Source: Bacilli bacterium | GTDB lineage: Bacteria; Bacillota_I; Bacilli_A; Haloplasmatales; Haloplasmataceae | Assembly (NCBI GenBank): GCA_012516175.1 | Contig: JAAYWZ010000072.1 | Location: 1 to 43,492, forward strand | DNA length: 43,492 nucleotides | Direction: 5' to 3' | Shown here: one piece after another, positions 26,623 through 34,830 of the stretch | How positions within the stretch are numbered: position 1 is the first letter of the stretch | How the letters are laid out: every line of letters begins with the position of its first letter | Made by a program: the position numbers and the translations under genes | The notes under the pieces: model-generated | Database searches by the model: none | Seen by the model: only the letters and a program-made list of their open reading frames with translations | Told to the model about the DNA's origin: nothing

Positions 26623-26652
26623 ATTATACATAAATCCTCAATGTTTTTCCAA
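26623..26652 (-). promoter_or_regulatory. Sigma-A promoter of the suf operon
   Basis: Minus strand TTGGAA (26647-26652), 18-base spacer, TATAAT (26623-26628), 29 bases before the sufC start. Confidence 0.55.
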
Positions 26653-26695
26653 TAATATACTAAGGAATTGTGAAATTTTAATCATATAAAATTAT

Positions 26696-26732
26696 ATAAA
26701 AAATCCTCTTATCGGTATGATAAAAGGATTTT
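26696..26732 (-). terminator. Terminator after the small orphan gene
   Basis: Minus strand AAAATCCTTTTATC/GATAAGAGGATTTT (26700-26713 with 26719-26732, one wobble), 5-base loop, six T. Confidence 0.85.
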
Positions 26733-26738
26733 CTTGCC

Positions 26739-26921
26739 TTAGGGCATATATATTTTTACCTTTTTTCTTTCATTATTTTCAGGTTTAAACTCTTCGCCTA
26801 ATTCAACATCTTCCCGAATATCTTTATTTACTTGTAAATCCTTATCAATCGAATAATCAACTACAATGCTTTTTGATTTATCTTTTTCTTGTTCGGAATT
26901 TTGCATCTTTAATTCTTCCAT
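26739..26921 (-). CDS. Small hydrophilic protein of unknown function
   Basis: 60 residues, rich in Lys, Glu and Asp, no membrane segment, no cysteine, likely disordered. Family not recognised. It is a real gene by its signals: a strong ribosome site TTAGGAGGTAACC before the ATG, its own promoter upstream and a perfect terminator downstream. It lies between the suf operon and the esterase gene, transcribed alone. A regulatory or stress role is possible but unsupported. Confidence 0.65.
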   Translation of the reverse strand: MEELKMQNSEQEKDKSKSIVVDYSIDKDLQVNKDIREDVELGEEFKPENNERKKVKIYMP

Positions 26922-26971
26922 GGTTACCTCCTAATATTTAACTCATTTTTATTATTACCTATATCTTTGAT

Positions 26972-27001
26972 TTTATAAGTAATTAGGAGATACCATGTAA
27001 A
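26972..27001 (-). promoter_or_regulatory. Promoter of the small orphan gene
   Basis: Minus strand TTTACA (26996-27001), 18-base spacer, TATAAA (26972-26977), within the 90-base gap behind the esterase gene. Confidence 0.45.
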
Positions 27002-27010
27002 TCAAATTTA

Positions 27011-28627
27011 CTATAACTTTATTTTAAATGGTACTACAGGTACATCTAACTTATTAAATAAATTTGCATCATGATTCATTGCTGCATAACCATAAGCGAT
27101 ATATTGAACTTCAGCTAAGTTATCATAATTGATGATAACTTTATTACCATCGATTACACCAGTAACATCTACTCTTGTGCCATTCTTCTTAATTACTTGT
27201 AACATCTTAATCTTGCTGCTACCCTTAGTCTTTAAACCTGCTTCAGCATGATTAAAGTAGAGGTGAACCTCACTATCTACAATTTCATGATGGGTATACT
27301 CAGGTGCTAAATAATCAGTACTATATTGATATATCAAGGTCAACATCGCTTTTGCAGTTCTTGTACCAACAGGTGCTTTATCTAAAGGATGAACAGGTTG
27401 GCGATCATAGTAATCGCCATAATTCCAGGTTAAATCAACATCATGAATGGGAATAATCGCCCGAGTTTCTGGGTTGTCTTTCACAACACGATGTTGGGTT
27501 AATAAGAAGTCAGGATACCAATCTTGAGTGATATCACTGCGGGGAGCTAATTGAATAATCGCAAATGGCAATTCAGGTGTTCTAAACTTTTCACTATAAT
27601 CTTTAATTAACGCATTTAACGCATAGTAATAGTAGCCAGGTACTTTACAATCATTTTCACCTTGATACCAGATAAATCCCTTAATGTTATAGTTTATTAG
27701 TGGAGCAATCTTATGATTATACATAGCGGATGCTTGATTATAGTTTTGTTCCCAAAAGGCAGTGTTTTTACGCCAATTATTCCAAGTTGATGGAGTTTTA
27801 TAAGCACCAATTGATTGCACATATGTTTTGACTTCTGATGTCTTATCAATGATTTCTCTACTCATCCAAGTATGAATGCTACTTCCACCTTTTGAGGAGT
27901 TAATAATTCCCACTGGCATATTTAGATGATTATATAATGTTAAAGCATAGATATAACCAATACCCGAACAGTTCGCAACATTATCGCCACTAGTGGCTTT
28001 AGCCCAATAACCACCTTGAACATCAAATTCAGGGTAATATGAAAAATCAGCATTATTATTATCAAAGGGGGTAATCTTTTGATAGAAGATTCGAAGATGT
28101 TCATAATTAGCCGTATTCAGATAATAGCGACCATTAATGATATATCTTAACTCAACATCCATATTAGATTGACCACCAGCAACCCACACTTCTCCTACAA
28201 CGACATCACTAACCGTAATCTCATGGAGGATGTCACTGATGACAAAATGGTATGTATCAAATGAACCTTTTAAAGAAGCAAACTCAACCAACCAGTTTCC
28301 TTCCGCATCGGTAGTTATTTTATCATTATATATGATTTCTTGATCCTTATCACGAATCATCTTAACTGTGATAATAACTCCTGGTTCTGCTTTACCCCAG
28401 ACCCTAATGGGTTTATTTTGTTGGAGGATCATATTATCACTAATAACAGATGGTAATATCGGTTCTTTAGTTGGAGTTACACCTACATCTTCAGTGGATG
28501 TTTCTGTCGTGGTTGTTAGCTCCTTTGTAGTTGTTGCTTTTTTAGTAGTTATTGTATTCTTATCTAGGTTACAACCAGTTAGTAGGATTAGTACACTGAG
28601 GATTACTATAATTAGATATTTCATCAT
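27011..28627 (-). CDS. SGNH-family sialate O-acetylesterase-like lipoprotein
   Basis: Exported esterase (SASA family) anchored as a lipoprotein. The signal peptide ends in the lipobox LLTGC at about residue 20, followed by a Thr-rich linker. An N-terminal beta domain (VISDNMILQQNKPIRVWGKAEPGVIITVKM) precedes the hydrolase: VAGGQSNMDVE (nucleophile Ser block), SSKGGSSIHTW, WYQGENDC, and HDVDLT...HPLDK near the C-terminus carrying the His. It would remove acetyl groups from sialic acid or other glycans outside the cell. Start by RBS AAAGGTGAG; GTG at 28633 is an alternative. Two neighbours on each side have their own promoters, so it is a single-gene unit. Confidence 0.88.
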   Translation of the reverse strand: MMKYLIIVILSVLILLTGCNLDKNTITTKKATTTKELTTTTETSTEDVGVTPTKEPILPSVISDNMILQQNKPIRVWGKAEPGVIITVKMIRDKDQEIIYNDKITTDAEGNWLVEFASLKGSFDTYHFVISDILHEITVSDVVVGEVWVAGGQSNMDVELRYIINGRYYLNTANYEHLRIFYQKITPFDNNNADFSYYPEFDVQGGYWAKATSGDNVANCSGIGYIYALTLYNHLNMPVGIINSSKGGSSIHTWMSREIIDKTSEVKTYVQSIGAYKTPSTWNNWRKNTAFWEQNYNQASAMYNHKIAPLINYNIKGFIWYQGENDCKVPGYYYYALNALIKDYSEKFRTPELPFAIIQLAPRSDITQDWYPDFLLTQHRVVKDNPETRAIIPIHDVDLTWNYGDYYDRQPVHPLDKAPVGTRTAKAMLTLIYQYSTDYLAPEYTHHEIVDSEVHLYFNHAEAGLKTKGSSKIKMLQVIKKNGTRVDVTGVIDGNKVIINYDNLAEVQYIAYGYAAMNHDANLFNKLDVPVVPFKIKL

Positions 28628-28656
28628 ACTCACCTTTCTTGTTAACTCACCTCTCT

Positions 28657-28685
28657 ATTGTAAAATATTTTAGTAAAATTGTCAA
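28657..28685 (-). promoter_or_regulatory. Strong sigma-A promoter of the esterase lipoprotein gene
   Basis: Minus strand TTGACA (28680-28685), 17-base spacer, TACAAT (28657-28662): consensus -35 box. Confidence 0.75.
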
Positions 28686-28698
28686 AGTTATTAAAGTA

Positions 28699-28733
28699 AA
28701 AAAATAGGTTACAAAATTTGTAACCTATTTTTT
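28699..28733 (-). terminator. Terminator after PFOR
   Basis: Long inverted repeat TAGGTTACAAA/TTTGTAACCTA flanked by A6 and T6 (28699-28715 with 28717-28733) 15 bases after the nifJ stop. Confidence 0.88.
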
Positions 28734-28748
28734 ACACATAATATTTAA

Positions 28749-31700
28749 TTATTCTTGAGTGGAATAATCCATTGCGGCATAGCGTTTGTACATCGCATAA
28801 CGACGTTTAGCTTCTTTAATGTTAGCATCTAATAATTCTTGTGCTAATGCTGGGTTAATTTGATGTAATTGTGCATAGCGTGTTTCATTCATTAAGAAGT
28901 CATGGTATTTATCCCAGTTAGGTTCTTTACAATCTAATTGGAAAGGATTCTTGCCTTCTTCAGCTAAGAGAGGATTGAATCTGAATGTTGGCCAATAACC
29001 ACATTCAGTAGCTAAAGCAGCTTGATATTGGGAGTTAGACATACCGCCTTTGATACCATGAGCGATACATGGTGAGTAAGCTACGATAATGGATGGTCCT
29101 GGATAGCTTTCTGCTTCCATGATTGCTTTTAGAGTTTGGGCTTGTGAGTAACCATGAGAGATTTGGGCTACATAAACATGACCATAACTCATAGCAATCG
29201 CAGCAAGGTCCTTTTTCTTTCCAGGTTTACCAGCAGCAGCAAACTTCGCAATTGAACCAGTTTGGCTAGCTTTAGAAGCTTGACCACCAGTGTTGGAGTA
29301 TACCTCAGTATCTAGTACTAAGATATTAACATCTTCATTATTAGCGATAACATGGTCTAAACCACCAAAGCCAATATCGTAAGCCCAACCGTCGCCACCG
29401 ATAATCCATTGAGAACGTTTGATGATGTGTTCTTTGAGTTCAAGAATTTGTTTTACATCGTTATTTGCACTGTTTTCAAGCGCAGTAATGAGTTCTTGTT
29501 CGATTTCTCTTGTCACAACACTTGATGAACGGTTTTCAAGCCATTTTGTAAAGAGTTCTTGTAAGCCTGGTTCTACCTTATCGAGGTTAGCTTCCATAAT
29601 TGCTTGGATACGGTCACGAATAGTTTCGTGAGCGATTCTCATACCGAAACCAAATTCAGCGTTATCTTCGAATAAGGAGTTAGCCCATGCAGGTCCACGA
29701 CCATCTTTGTTCATAGTGTATGGTGTTGATGGGAAGCTAGCACCATAGATGGATGAACAACCAGTTGCGTTCGCAATTACCATGTGGTCACCAAATAATT
29801 GTGTTACGAGTTTAATATATGGTGTTTCACCACATCCAGCACATGCACCATGGAATTCAAATAATGGTTGTGCAAATTGTGAACCCTTAACATTATTCTT
29901 AGGTAATAAGTTATCTTTATATGTTACATTATTGAATAAGTAATCAGCATGAACTGCTTCGTGACGTTCAATTTCTTCACCAATTGGTACCATTTGTAGA
30001 GCTTTAACACCTTTTTTACCTGGACAAGCGTTAACGCACACTTCACAACCTGTACAATCTAATGGTGAAACTTGGATGCGATAACGTAAGCCTTCTAAGC
30101 CTTTACCCATTGGTGTAATGGTCACGAATTGTTCAGGTGAATTATTCATTTCTTCTTCTGTAATTAAGAAAGGACGAATAACAGCATGTGGACATACGAA
30201 AGCACATTGATTACATTGAATACAGTTTTCTTCAATCCATCTTGGTACGAAGTTGGCAATAGCCCGTTTTTCAAACTTCGTTGAACCACTCATCATCGTA
30301 CCATCAACATATTCTTCTTGAGCAAATACTGATACTGGCAACTTGTATCCATCAATGGCATTTACAGGGTCAGCAATTTCAGCAACATATCCTGGGCGGT
30401 TACCATCAACAGTTAAATCATCAGCTGGCAAGTTCTTCCAATTAGGATCAACTTTAACTTCAATTAATCCTTCGTAACCAACTTCAATTGCGCGGTGATT
30501 CATCTTAACGATAGCTTCACCTTTACGACCATAAGTCTTAGTAGCATATTTTTTCATTAACTCTTCAGCTTCAGCAAATGGCATGATTTGCTCATTGAGT
30601 TTGAAGAATGCTGATTGAAGAATCGTGTTAGTTCTATTACCTAAACCAATTTCACGTGCTAAAGATACAGCATCAATGATGTAGAATTTTGCCTCTTTTT
30701 CAGCTAGTAACTTCTTAATGCGATTTGGCATCTTTTCAACGATTTCTTCAGCATTATAAACAGTGTTTAATAAGAATGTACCACCTTTGCGAAGTCCTGA
30801 TAACATATCATATTTATATAGATAAGTATCAACTGAACAAGATACAAAGGATGGATGAGTTACGAGATAAGTAGAACGAATTGGTTTTTTACCAAAACGT
30901 AAGTGAGAACGCGTTACCCCACCAGATTTCTTAGAGTCATATGCGAAATATGCTTGGGCATATAAGTCTGTATTATCACCAATAATCTTGATGGTGTTCT
31001 TATTAGCACCGACAGTACCATCGCTACCTAATCCAAAGAAGAGTGCTTCAGTAGTTGCAGGGTCACTAATATCGATACTTTCATCAACAGGTAATGATAG
31101 ATGTGTTACATCGTCAACGATACCAATTGTGAAGTTATCATGACCATCTTTTTCGAGATGTTCATATACAGCGATGATTTGTGCAGGTGTTGTATCTCTG
31201 CTTGATAAGCCATAACGGCCACCAATAATTCTTGGCGCATTTTCTTTACCATAGAAAATACCTTTAACATCTAAGTATAATGGTTCACCTACTGAACCAG
31301 GTTCTTTTGTTCTATCAAGTACAGCAATCCGTTCAACAGTTGTAGGTAATACATTGAAGAAATATTTAGCACTGAATGGACGATATAAATGTACGCGAAT
31401 GAGACCAACTTTCTTGCCTTGTGCATTTAAGTAGTCTACAACTTCTTCAATCGTTTCAGTTACACTACCCATCGCAACGATTACATCAGTTGCATCTGGA
31501 GCACCATAATATACGAATGGTTTGTATTCTCTACCCGTTTCTTTAGAGATTGCTTCCATGTATTCATTAACGATATCTGGAACTGCTTCATAGAACTTAT
31601 TTTGTGCTTCCCTATTTTGGAAGAAGACGTCGTCGCCTTGTGCTGAACCACGCGTAACAGGACGATTTGGTGTTAACGCACGATTTCTGAAGGCTTGTAC

Positions 31701-32297
31701 AGCATCACGATCTAATAATGTATCTAGGAATGCATAATCAAGTACTTCAATTTTTTGAATTTCATGACTTGTTCTAAAGCCATCAAAGAAATGAACAAAT
31801 GGAATACGGGATTTGATTGCTGTTAAGTGTGCAACCCCAGCAAGATCCATTACTTGTTGGACTGATGATGTCGCAAGGAAAGCAAAACCAGTTTGTCTTG
31901 CTGCATAAATATCAGAATGATCCCCATAAATTGACAAGGCATGTGTCGCAATTGTTCTTGCAGCTACATGTATAACACCTGGTAATAATTCCCCTGCTAT
32001 TTTATACATATTAGGTATCTTTAATAACAATCCTTGTGAAGCTGTAAAGGTTGTTGTAAGTGCACCGGATTGTAATGAACCATGAACGGTTCCGGCAGCA
32101 CCAGCTTCTGATTGCATTTCTACAACTTTTACTGGCATACCAAATAAATTCTTCTTACCTTGAGAAGCCCATAAATCAACATACTCAGCCATTGGTGAGG
32201 ATGGTGTGATGGGATAAATACCAGCTACTTCTGTAAAAGCATAGGCAATATATGCTGCTGCTTGATTTCCATCCATGGATTGATAAACTTTGGCCAT
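28749..32297 (-). CDS. nifJ: Pyruvate:ferredoxin (flavodoxin) oxidoreductase
   Basis: Oxidises pyruvate to acetyl-CoA and CO2 with reduction of ferredoxin or flavodoxin. Single-chain 1182-residue homodimer type. Domain order: N-terminal catalytic domain (GIYPITPSSPMAEY), domain II, gamma domain, then two [4Fe-4S] sites CIQCNQCAFVCPHAV and CTGCEVCVNACPGKKG, the proximal CAGCGETPY, and the TPP site GGDGWAYDIGFGGLDHV with YSNTGGQASKAS. Ribosome site AAGGAGG and a good promoter lie upstream. It feeds reduced ferredoxin to the hydrogenase encoded next to it. Confidence 0.98.
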   Translation of the reverse strand: MAKVYQSMDGNQAAAYIAYAFTEVAGIYPITPSSPMAEYVDLWASQGKKNLFGMPVKVVEMQSEAGAAGTVHGSLQSGALTTTFTASQGLLLKIPNMYKIAGELLPGVIHVAARTIATHALSIYGDHSDIYAARQTGFAFLATSSVQQVMDLAGVAHLTAIKSRIPFVHFFDGFRTSHEIQKIEVLDYAFLDTLLDRDAVQAFRNRALTPNRPVTRGSAQGDDVFFQNREAQNKFYEAVPDIVNEYMEAISKETGREYKPFVYYGAPDATDVIVAMGSVTETIEEVVDYLNAQGKKVGLIRVHLYRPFSAKYFFNVLPTTVERIAVLDRTKEPGSVGEPLYLDVKGIFYGKENAPRIIGGRYGLSSRDTTPAQIIAVYEHLEKDGHDNFTIGIVDDVTHLSLPVDESIDISDPATTEALFFGLGSDGTVGANKNTIKIIGDNTDLYAQAYFAYDSKKSGGVTRSHLRFGKKPIRSTYLVTHPSFVSCSVDTYLYKYDMLSGLRKGGTFLLNTVYNAEEIVEKMPNRIKKLLAEKEAKFYIIDAVSLAREIGLGNRTNTILQSAFFKLNEQIMPFAEAEELMKKYATKTYGRKGEAIVKMNHRAIEVGYEGLIEVKVDPNWKNLPADDLTVDGNRPGYVAEIADPVNAIDGYKLPVSVFAQEEYVDGTMMSGSTKFEKRAIANFVPRWIEENCIQCNQCAFVCPHAVIRPFLITEEEMNNSPEQFVTITPMGKGLEGLRYRIQVSPLDCTGCEVCVNACPGKKGVKALQMVPIGEEIERHEAVHADYLFNNVTYKDNLLPKNNVKGSQFAQPLFEFHGACAGCGETPYIKLVTQLFGDHMVIANATGCSSIYGASFPSTPYTMNKDGRGPAWANSLFEDNAEFGFGMRIAHETIRDRIQAIMEANLDKVEPGLQELFTKWLENRSSSVVTREIEQELITALENSANNDVKQILELKEHIIKRSQWIIGGDGWAYDIGFGGLDHVIANNEDVNILVLDTEVYSNTGGQASKASQTGSIAKFAAAGKPGKKKDLAAIAMSYGHVYVAQISHGYSQAQTLKAIMEAESYPGPSIIVAYSPCIAHGIKGGMSNSQYQAALATECGYWPTFRFNPLLAEEGKNPFQLDCKEPNWDKYHDFLMNETRYAQLHQINPALAQELLDANIKEAKRRYAMYKRYAAMDYSTQE

Positions 32298-32331
32298 ATT
32301 GCTTCCTCCTTAGATTTTTTTACCACAGTTT

Positions 32332-32360
32332 ATTATACATCAATTGACATAAAGTTACAA
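32332..32360 (-). promoter_or_regulatory. Sigma-A promoter of nifJ
   Basis: Minus strand TTGTAA (32355-32360), 17-base spacer, TATAAT (32332-32337), 34 bases before the start codon. Confidence 0.65.
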
Positions 32361-32393
32361 TAAACGAAAACGCTTTTTTATTACATAATTCTA

Positions 32394-32424
32394 GAATTGT
32401 CTAAATAATATTATTAAACAATTC
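32394..32424. repeat. 31-bp imperfect palindrome upstream of the nifJ promoter
   Basis: GAATTGT at 32394-32400 pairs with ACAATTC at 32418-32424, and inner positions also mostly pair. It lies 33 bases upstream of the -35 box. Its TTGT...ACAA ends resemble Rex half sites but the spacing is too long (25 bases). Confidence 0.4.
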
Positions 32425-32450
32425 TTTAGATTTAACACATATTACTTAGA

Positions 32451-32479
32451 TAATAATAAAGGGCAGCAAGCTGCCCTTT
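32451..32479 (-). terminator. Terminator of the hydrogenase operon
   Basis: Stem AAAGGGCAGC (32458-32467)/GCTGCCCTTT (32470-32479) followed by TTATTATTA on the minus strand; just behind the hydA stop. Confidence 0.8.
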
Positions 32480-32485
32480 AACACT

Positions 32486-34246
32486 TTAGTTCTCTTGCGT
32501 AGGGAAGATTTCGCGTTGATGATAATGGGTATGGAGTAATTCATGTGCTAAATGGCTATTTGGTTTGCCTAAGAATTCATCATAGAGTTTCATGACATCT
32601 TTGTTCAAATGACTCTTACGTACAGTCTTGGACTTATCTTCATTATAAAGAACTTGAGCTCTTAATTTGCGATGGTCAAGACCGCTATTCCGTGTCTTCG
32701 CATTAACATATGGTTGCCCACCACCATTTACACAACCACCATTACAACCCATAATTTCCACGAAATGGTATTCCTTTTCCCCACTCTTAATCATATCCAT
32801 TAATTTCTTCGCATTAGCACCACCATGCGCTACTGCCACCCTAATCTTATGCCCAGCTATATCTAATTCTGCTTCCTTAATTCCTTCAGTACCACGTACC
32901 ACATTATAATCGATTTCTTTAAGGTCTTGATTAGATAACACATCAGCTACAGTTCTAAGTGCTGCTTCCATAACGCCACCAGTTGCCCCAAAGATGACAC
33001 CAGCACCACTATACTCTCCTAATGGATGGTCAAAATCTTCATCAGGTAAGTTATTAAAATCAATACCAGCTTGTTTAATCATCTTCGCTACTTCTCTAGT
33101 TGTTAATACAGCATCGACATCACGATTGCCATTAACTGCCATTTCTGGACGGTGCATTTCGCTCTTCTTGCAAGAACATGGCATGACTGATACCACGAAG
33201 ATATCTTTAGGGTCAATATTCATCTTCTTCGCATAATAGGACTTAATGATGGCACCAAACATTTGATGTGGTGACTTACATGTAGATAGATTAGGTATGA
33301 ATTCTGGATAATATTGCTCAATGATTCTAATCCAACCTGGTGAGCATGAAGTGAACATTGGTAATTTGCCACCATTTTGGAGACGATCAATTAATTCAAA
33401 CCCTTCTTCCATAATCGTTAAGTCAGCAGCAAAGTTAGTATCAAAGACCTTATTTACACCTAACCGTTTGATAGCAGCGACCATCTTACCAGTAGCACCA
33501 GTACCGATTTCCTTTCCAAATTCTTCAGCGATGGCTGCTCTAACTGCTGGAGCGGTTTGGAAGACCACATGTTTCTTGGGATCATTTATAGCTTCCCAAA
33601 CAAGTTCAATATGTGGTTTTTCTTTTAAGGCATCAACTGGACAGACATTAATACATTGACCACAATAGATACAACCAGCATATTCCATCTTTTCATCAAA
33701 AGCTGGACCAACATGAGTTTCAAAGCCACGGTCAATGAAAGTTAGAACACTCATACCAGCTTGTTTCTTACATACCGATACACATCTACCACAGAGGACA
33801 CATTTAGAAGTATCGCGAACAATTGATACGCTAGCGTCATCATAAATTGGTTCACGTTTCTTATAATTTTCGAAATAGATATCTTTTAACTGGAATCTTT
33901 CCGCTAAGTCTTGTAACTCACATTGACCATTACGATTGCATACTAAACATTCGATATTATGATTAGCTAGTAACAACTCTAGTGTAGTTTTTTGTGAGTT
34001 AATTACACGAGTTGTATTAGTTTTTACTACCATACCATTACGTACAGGTGTCACACAAGAAGCTTGAAGGTTACGTGTGCCTTCAACTTCCACAACGCAC
34101 ATCCGGCAAGCGCCTGTTTCATTAATATCTTTTAAGAAACATAATGTTGGTACATCAATTTGGGCAGCCCGACAAGCATCCAGGATGGTATAATTACTCG
34201 GTACTTCATATTCACGATTATTAATGGTTATTTTTACAGTATTCAT
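32486..34246 (-). CDS. hydA: [FeFe]-hydrogenase large subunit HydA (NADH/ferredoxin-linked, group A)
   Basis: Catalytic hydrogenase subunit of a HydABC-type complex that makes H2 from NADH and ferredoxin. Domains: [2Fe-2S] domain with DACRAAQIDVPTLCF, GACRMCVVEV; His-cluster region HNIECLVCNRNGQCELQDLA; two [4Fe-4S] clusters (CVLCGRCVSVCKKQAG, CIYCGQCINVCPVDAL); the H-cluster motifs L1 TSCSPGW (Cys301-Ser302), L2 MPCSCKKSE and L3 EIMGCNGGCVNGGGQP; a small-subunit-like end FLGKPNSHLAHELLHTHY. The start is set by AGGAGGG before ATG 34246; 16 codons upstream would overlap the previous gene. 586 residues. Last gene of the operon. Confidence 0.95.
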   Translation of the reverse strand: MNTVKITINNREYEVPSNYTILDACRAAQIDVPTLCFLKDINETGACRMCVVEVEGTRNLQASCVTPVRNGMVVKTNTTRVINSQKTTLELLLANHNIECLVCNRNGQCELQDLAERFQLKDIYFENYKKREPIYDDASVSIVRDTSKCVLCGRCVSVCKKQAGMSVLTFIDRGFETHVGPAFDEKMEYAGCIYCGQCINVCPVDALKEKPHIELVWEAINDPKKHVVFQTAPAVRAAIAEEFGKEIGTGATGKMVAAIKRLGVNKVFDTNFAADLTIMEEGFELIDRLQNGGKLPMFTSCSPGWIRIIEQYYPEFIPNLSTCKSPHQMFGAIIKSYYAKKMNIDPKDIFVVSVMPCSCKKSEMHRPEMAVNGNRDVDAVLTTREVAKMIKQAGIDFNNLPDEDFDHPLGEYSGAGVIFGATGGVMEAALRTVADVLSNQDLKEIDYNVVRGTEGIKEAELDIAGHKIRVAVAHGGANAKKLMDMIKSGEKEYHFVEIMGCNGGCVNGGGQPYVNAKTRNSGLDHRKLRAQVLYNEDKSKTVRKSHLNKDVMKLYDEFLGKPNSHLAHELLHTHYHQREIFPTQEN

Positions 34247-34257
34247 CGACAACCCTC

Positions 34258-34809
34258 CTAAATTCTCACAATGGCACCAATTTTTGGTGGACATGCTTCA
34301 AGGCAGGCACCGCATTTGATGCAGAGTTCTTGATTAATCACACTACGACGTTTACCTGTGCGTTCATTCGCTACATCGCCAGTCGCGGAAATTGCATCTT
34401 GTGGACAGACACTAATACATTTACCGCAACCTATACATTTATCAGTGACAACATATTGAAGGAGTTTTTGACAAACATGGGCAGGACATTTCTTGTCAAC
34501 GATATGAGCAAGATATTCATCACGGAAGTGTTCAAGCGTTGATAAGACAGGATTTGGTGCTGTTTGTCCTAGACCACATAAGGAATTGTCTTTTATATAA
34601 TGAGCTAAACTTTCTAGTTTATCTAAATCCTCTAGTGTTGCCCGGCCTTCAACGATTTTATCTAATATTTCTCTTAAACGATATGTTCCTTCCCGACATG
34701 GAGTACACTTACCGCAAGATTCATCACAAGTGAACTCGAGATAGAACCGAGCGATCTCCACCATACAGTTATCTTCATCCATGACGATCATCCCACCAGA
34801 ACCCATCAT
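34258..34809 (-). CDS. hydB: C-terminal part of split HydB/NuoF-type subunit (N3 cluster and 2x[4Fe-4S] domain)
   Basis: Carries the continuation of the upstream reading frame after an in-frame TAA. It holds SMMGSGGMIVMDEDNCMVEIARF, the NuoF N3-cluster binding loop ESCGKCTPCREG and SLCGLGQTAPNP, and a ferredoxin domain with CIGCGKCISVCPQDA and CIKCGACLEACPPKIG. A possible restart is ATG 34809 (MMGSGG) with TTAGG 4-7 bases upstream, 21 bases after the stop. 183 residues from that ATG. If not reinitiated, this region is untranslated and the complex would lack its electron relay to ferredoxin. Confidence 0.85.
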   Translation of the reverse strand: MMGSGGMIVMDEDNCMVEIARFYLEFTCDESCGKCTPCREGTYRLREILDKIVEGRATLEDLDKLESLAHYIKDNSLCGLGQTAPNPVLSTLEHFRDEYLAHIVDKKCPAHVCQKLLQYVVTDKCIGCGKCISVCPQDAISATGDVANERTGKRRSVINQELCIKCGACLEACPPKIGAIVRI

Positions 34810-34830
34810 GGAACCTAACCGTGTTAAGTT

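Noticed and set aside
32667-33659. Several plus-strand open frames antisense to hydA
   Set aside because: They mirror the codon pattern of the hydrogenase gene, have no ribosome sites and no recognisable protein features.
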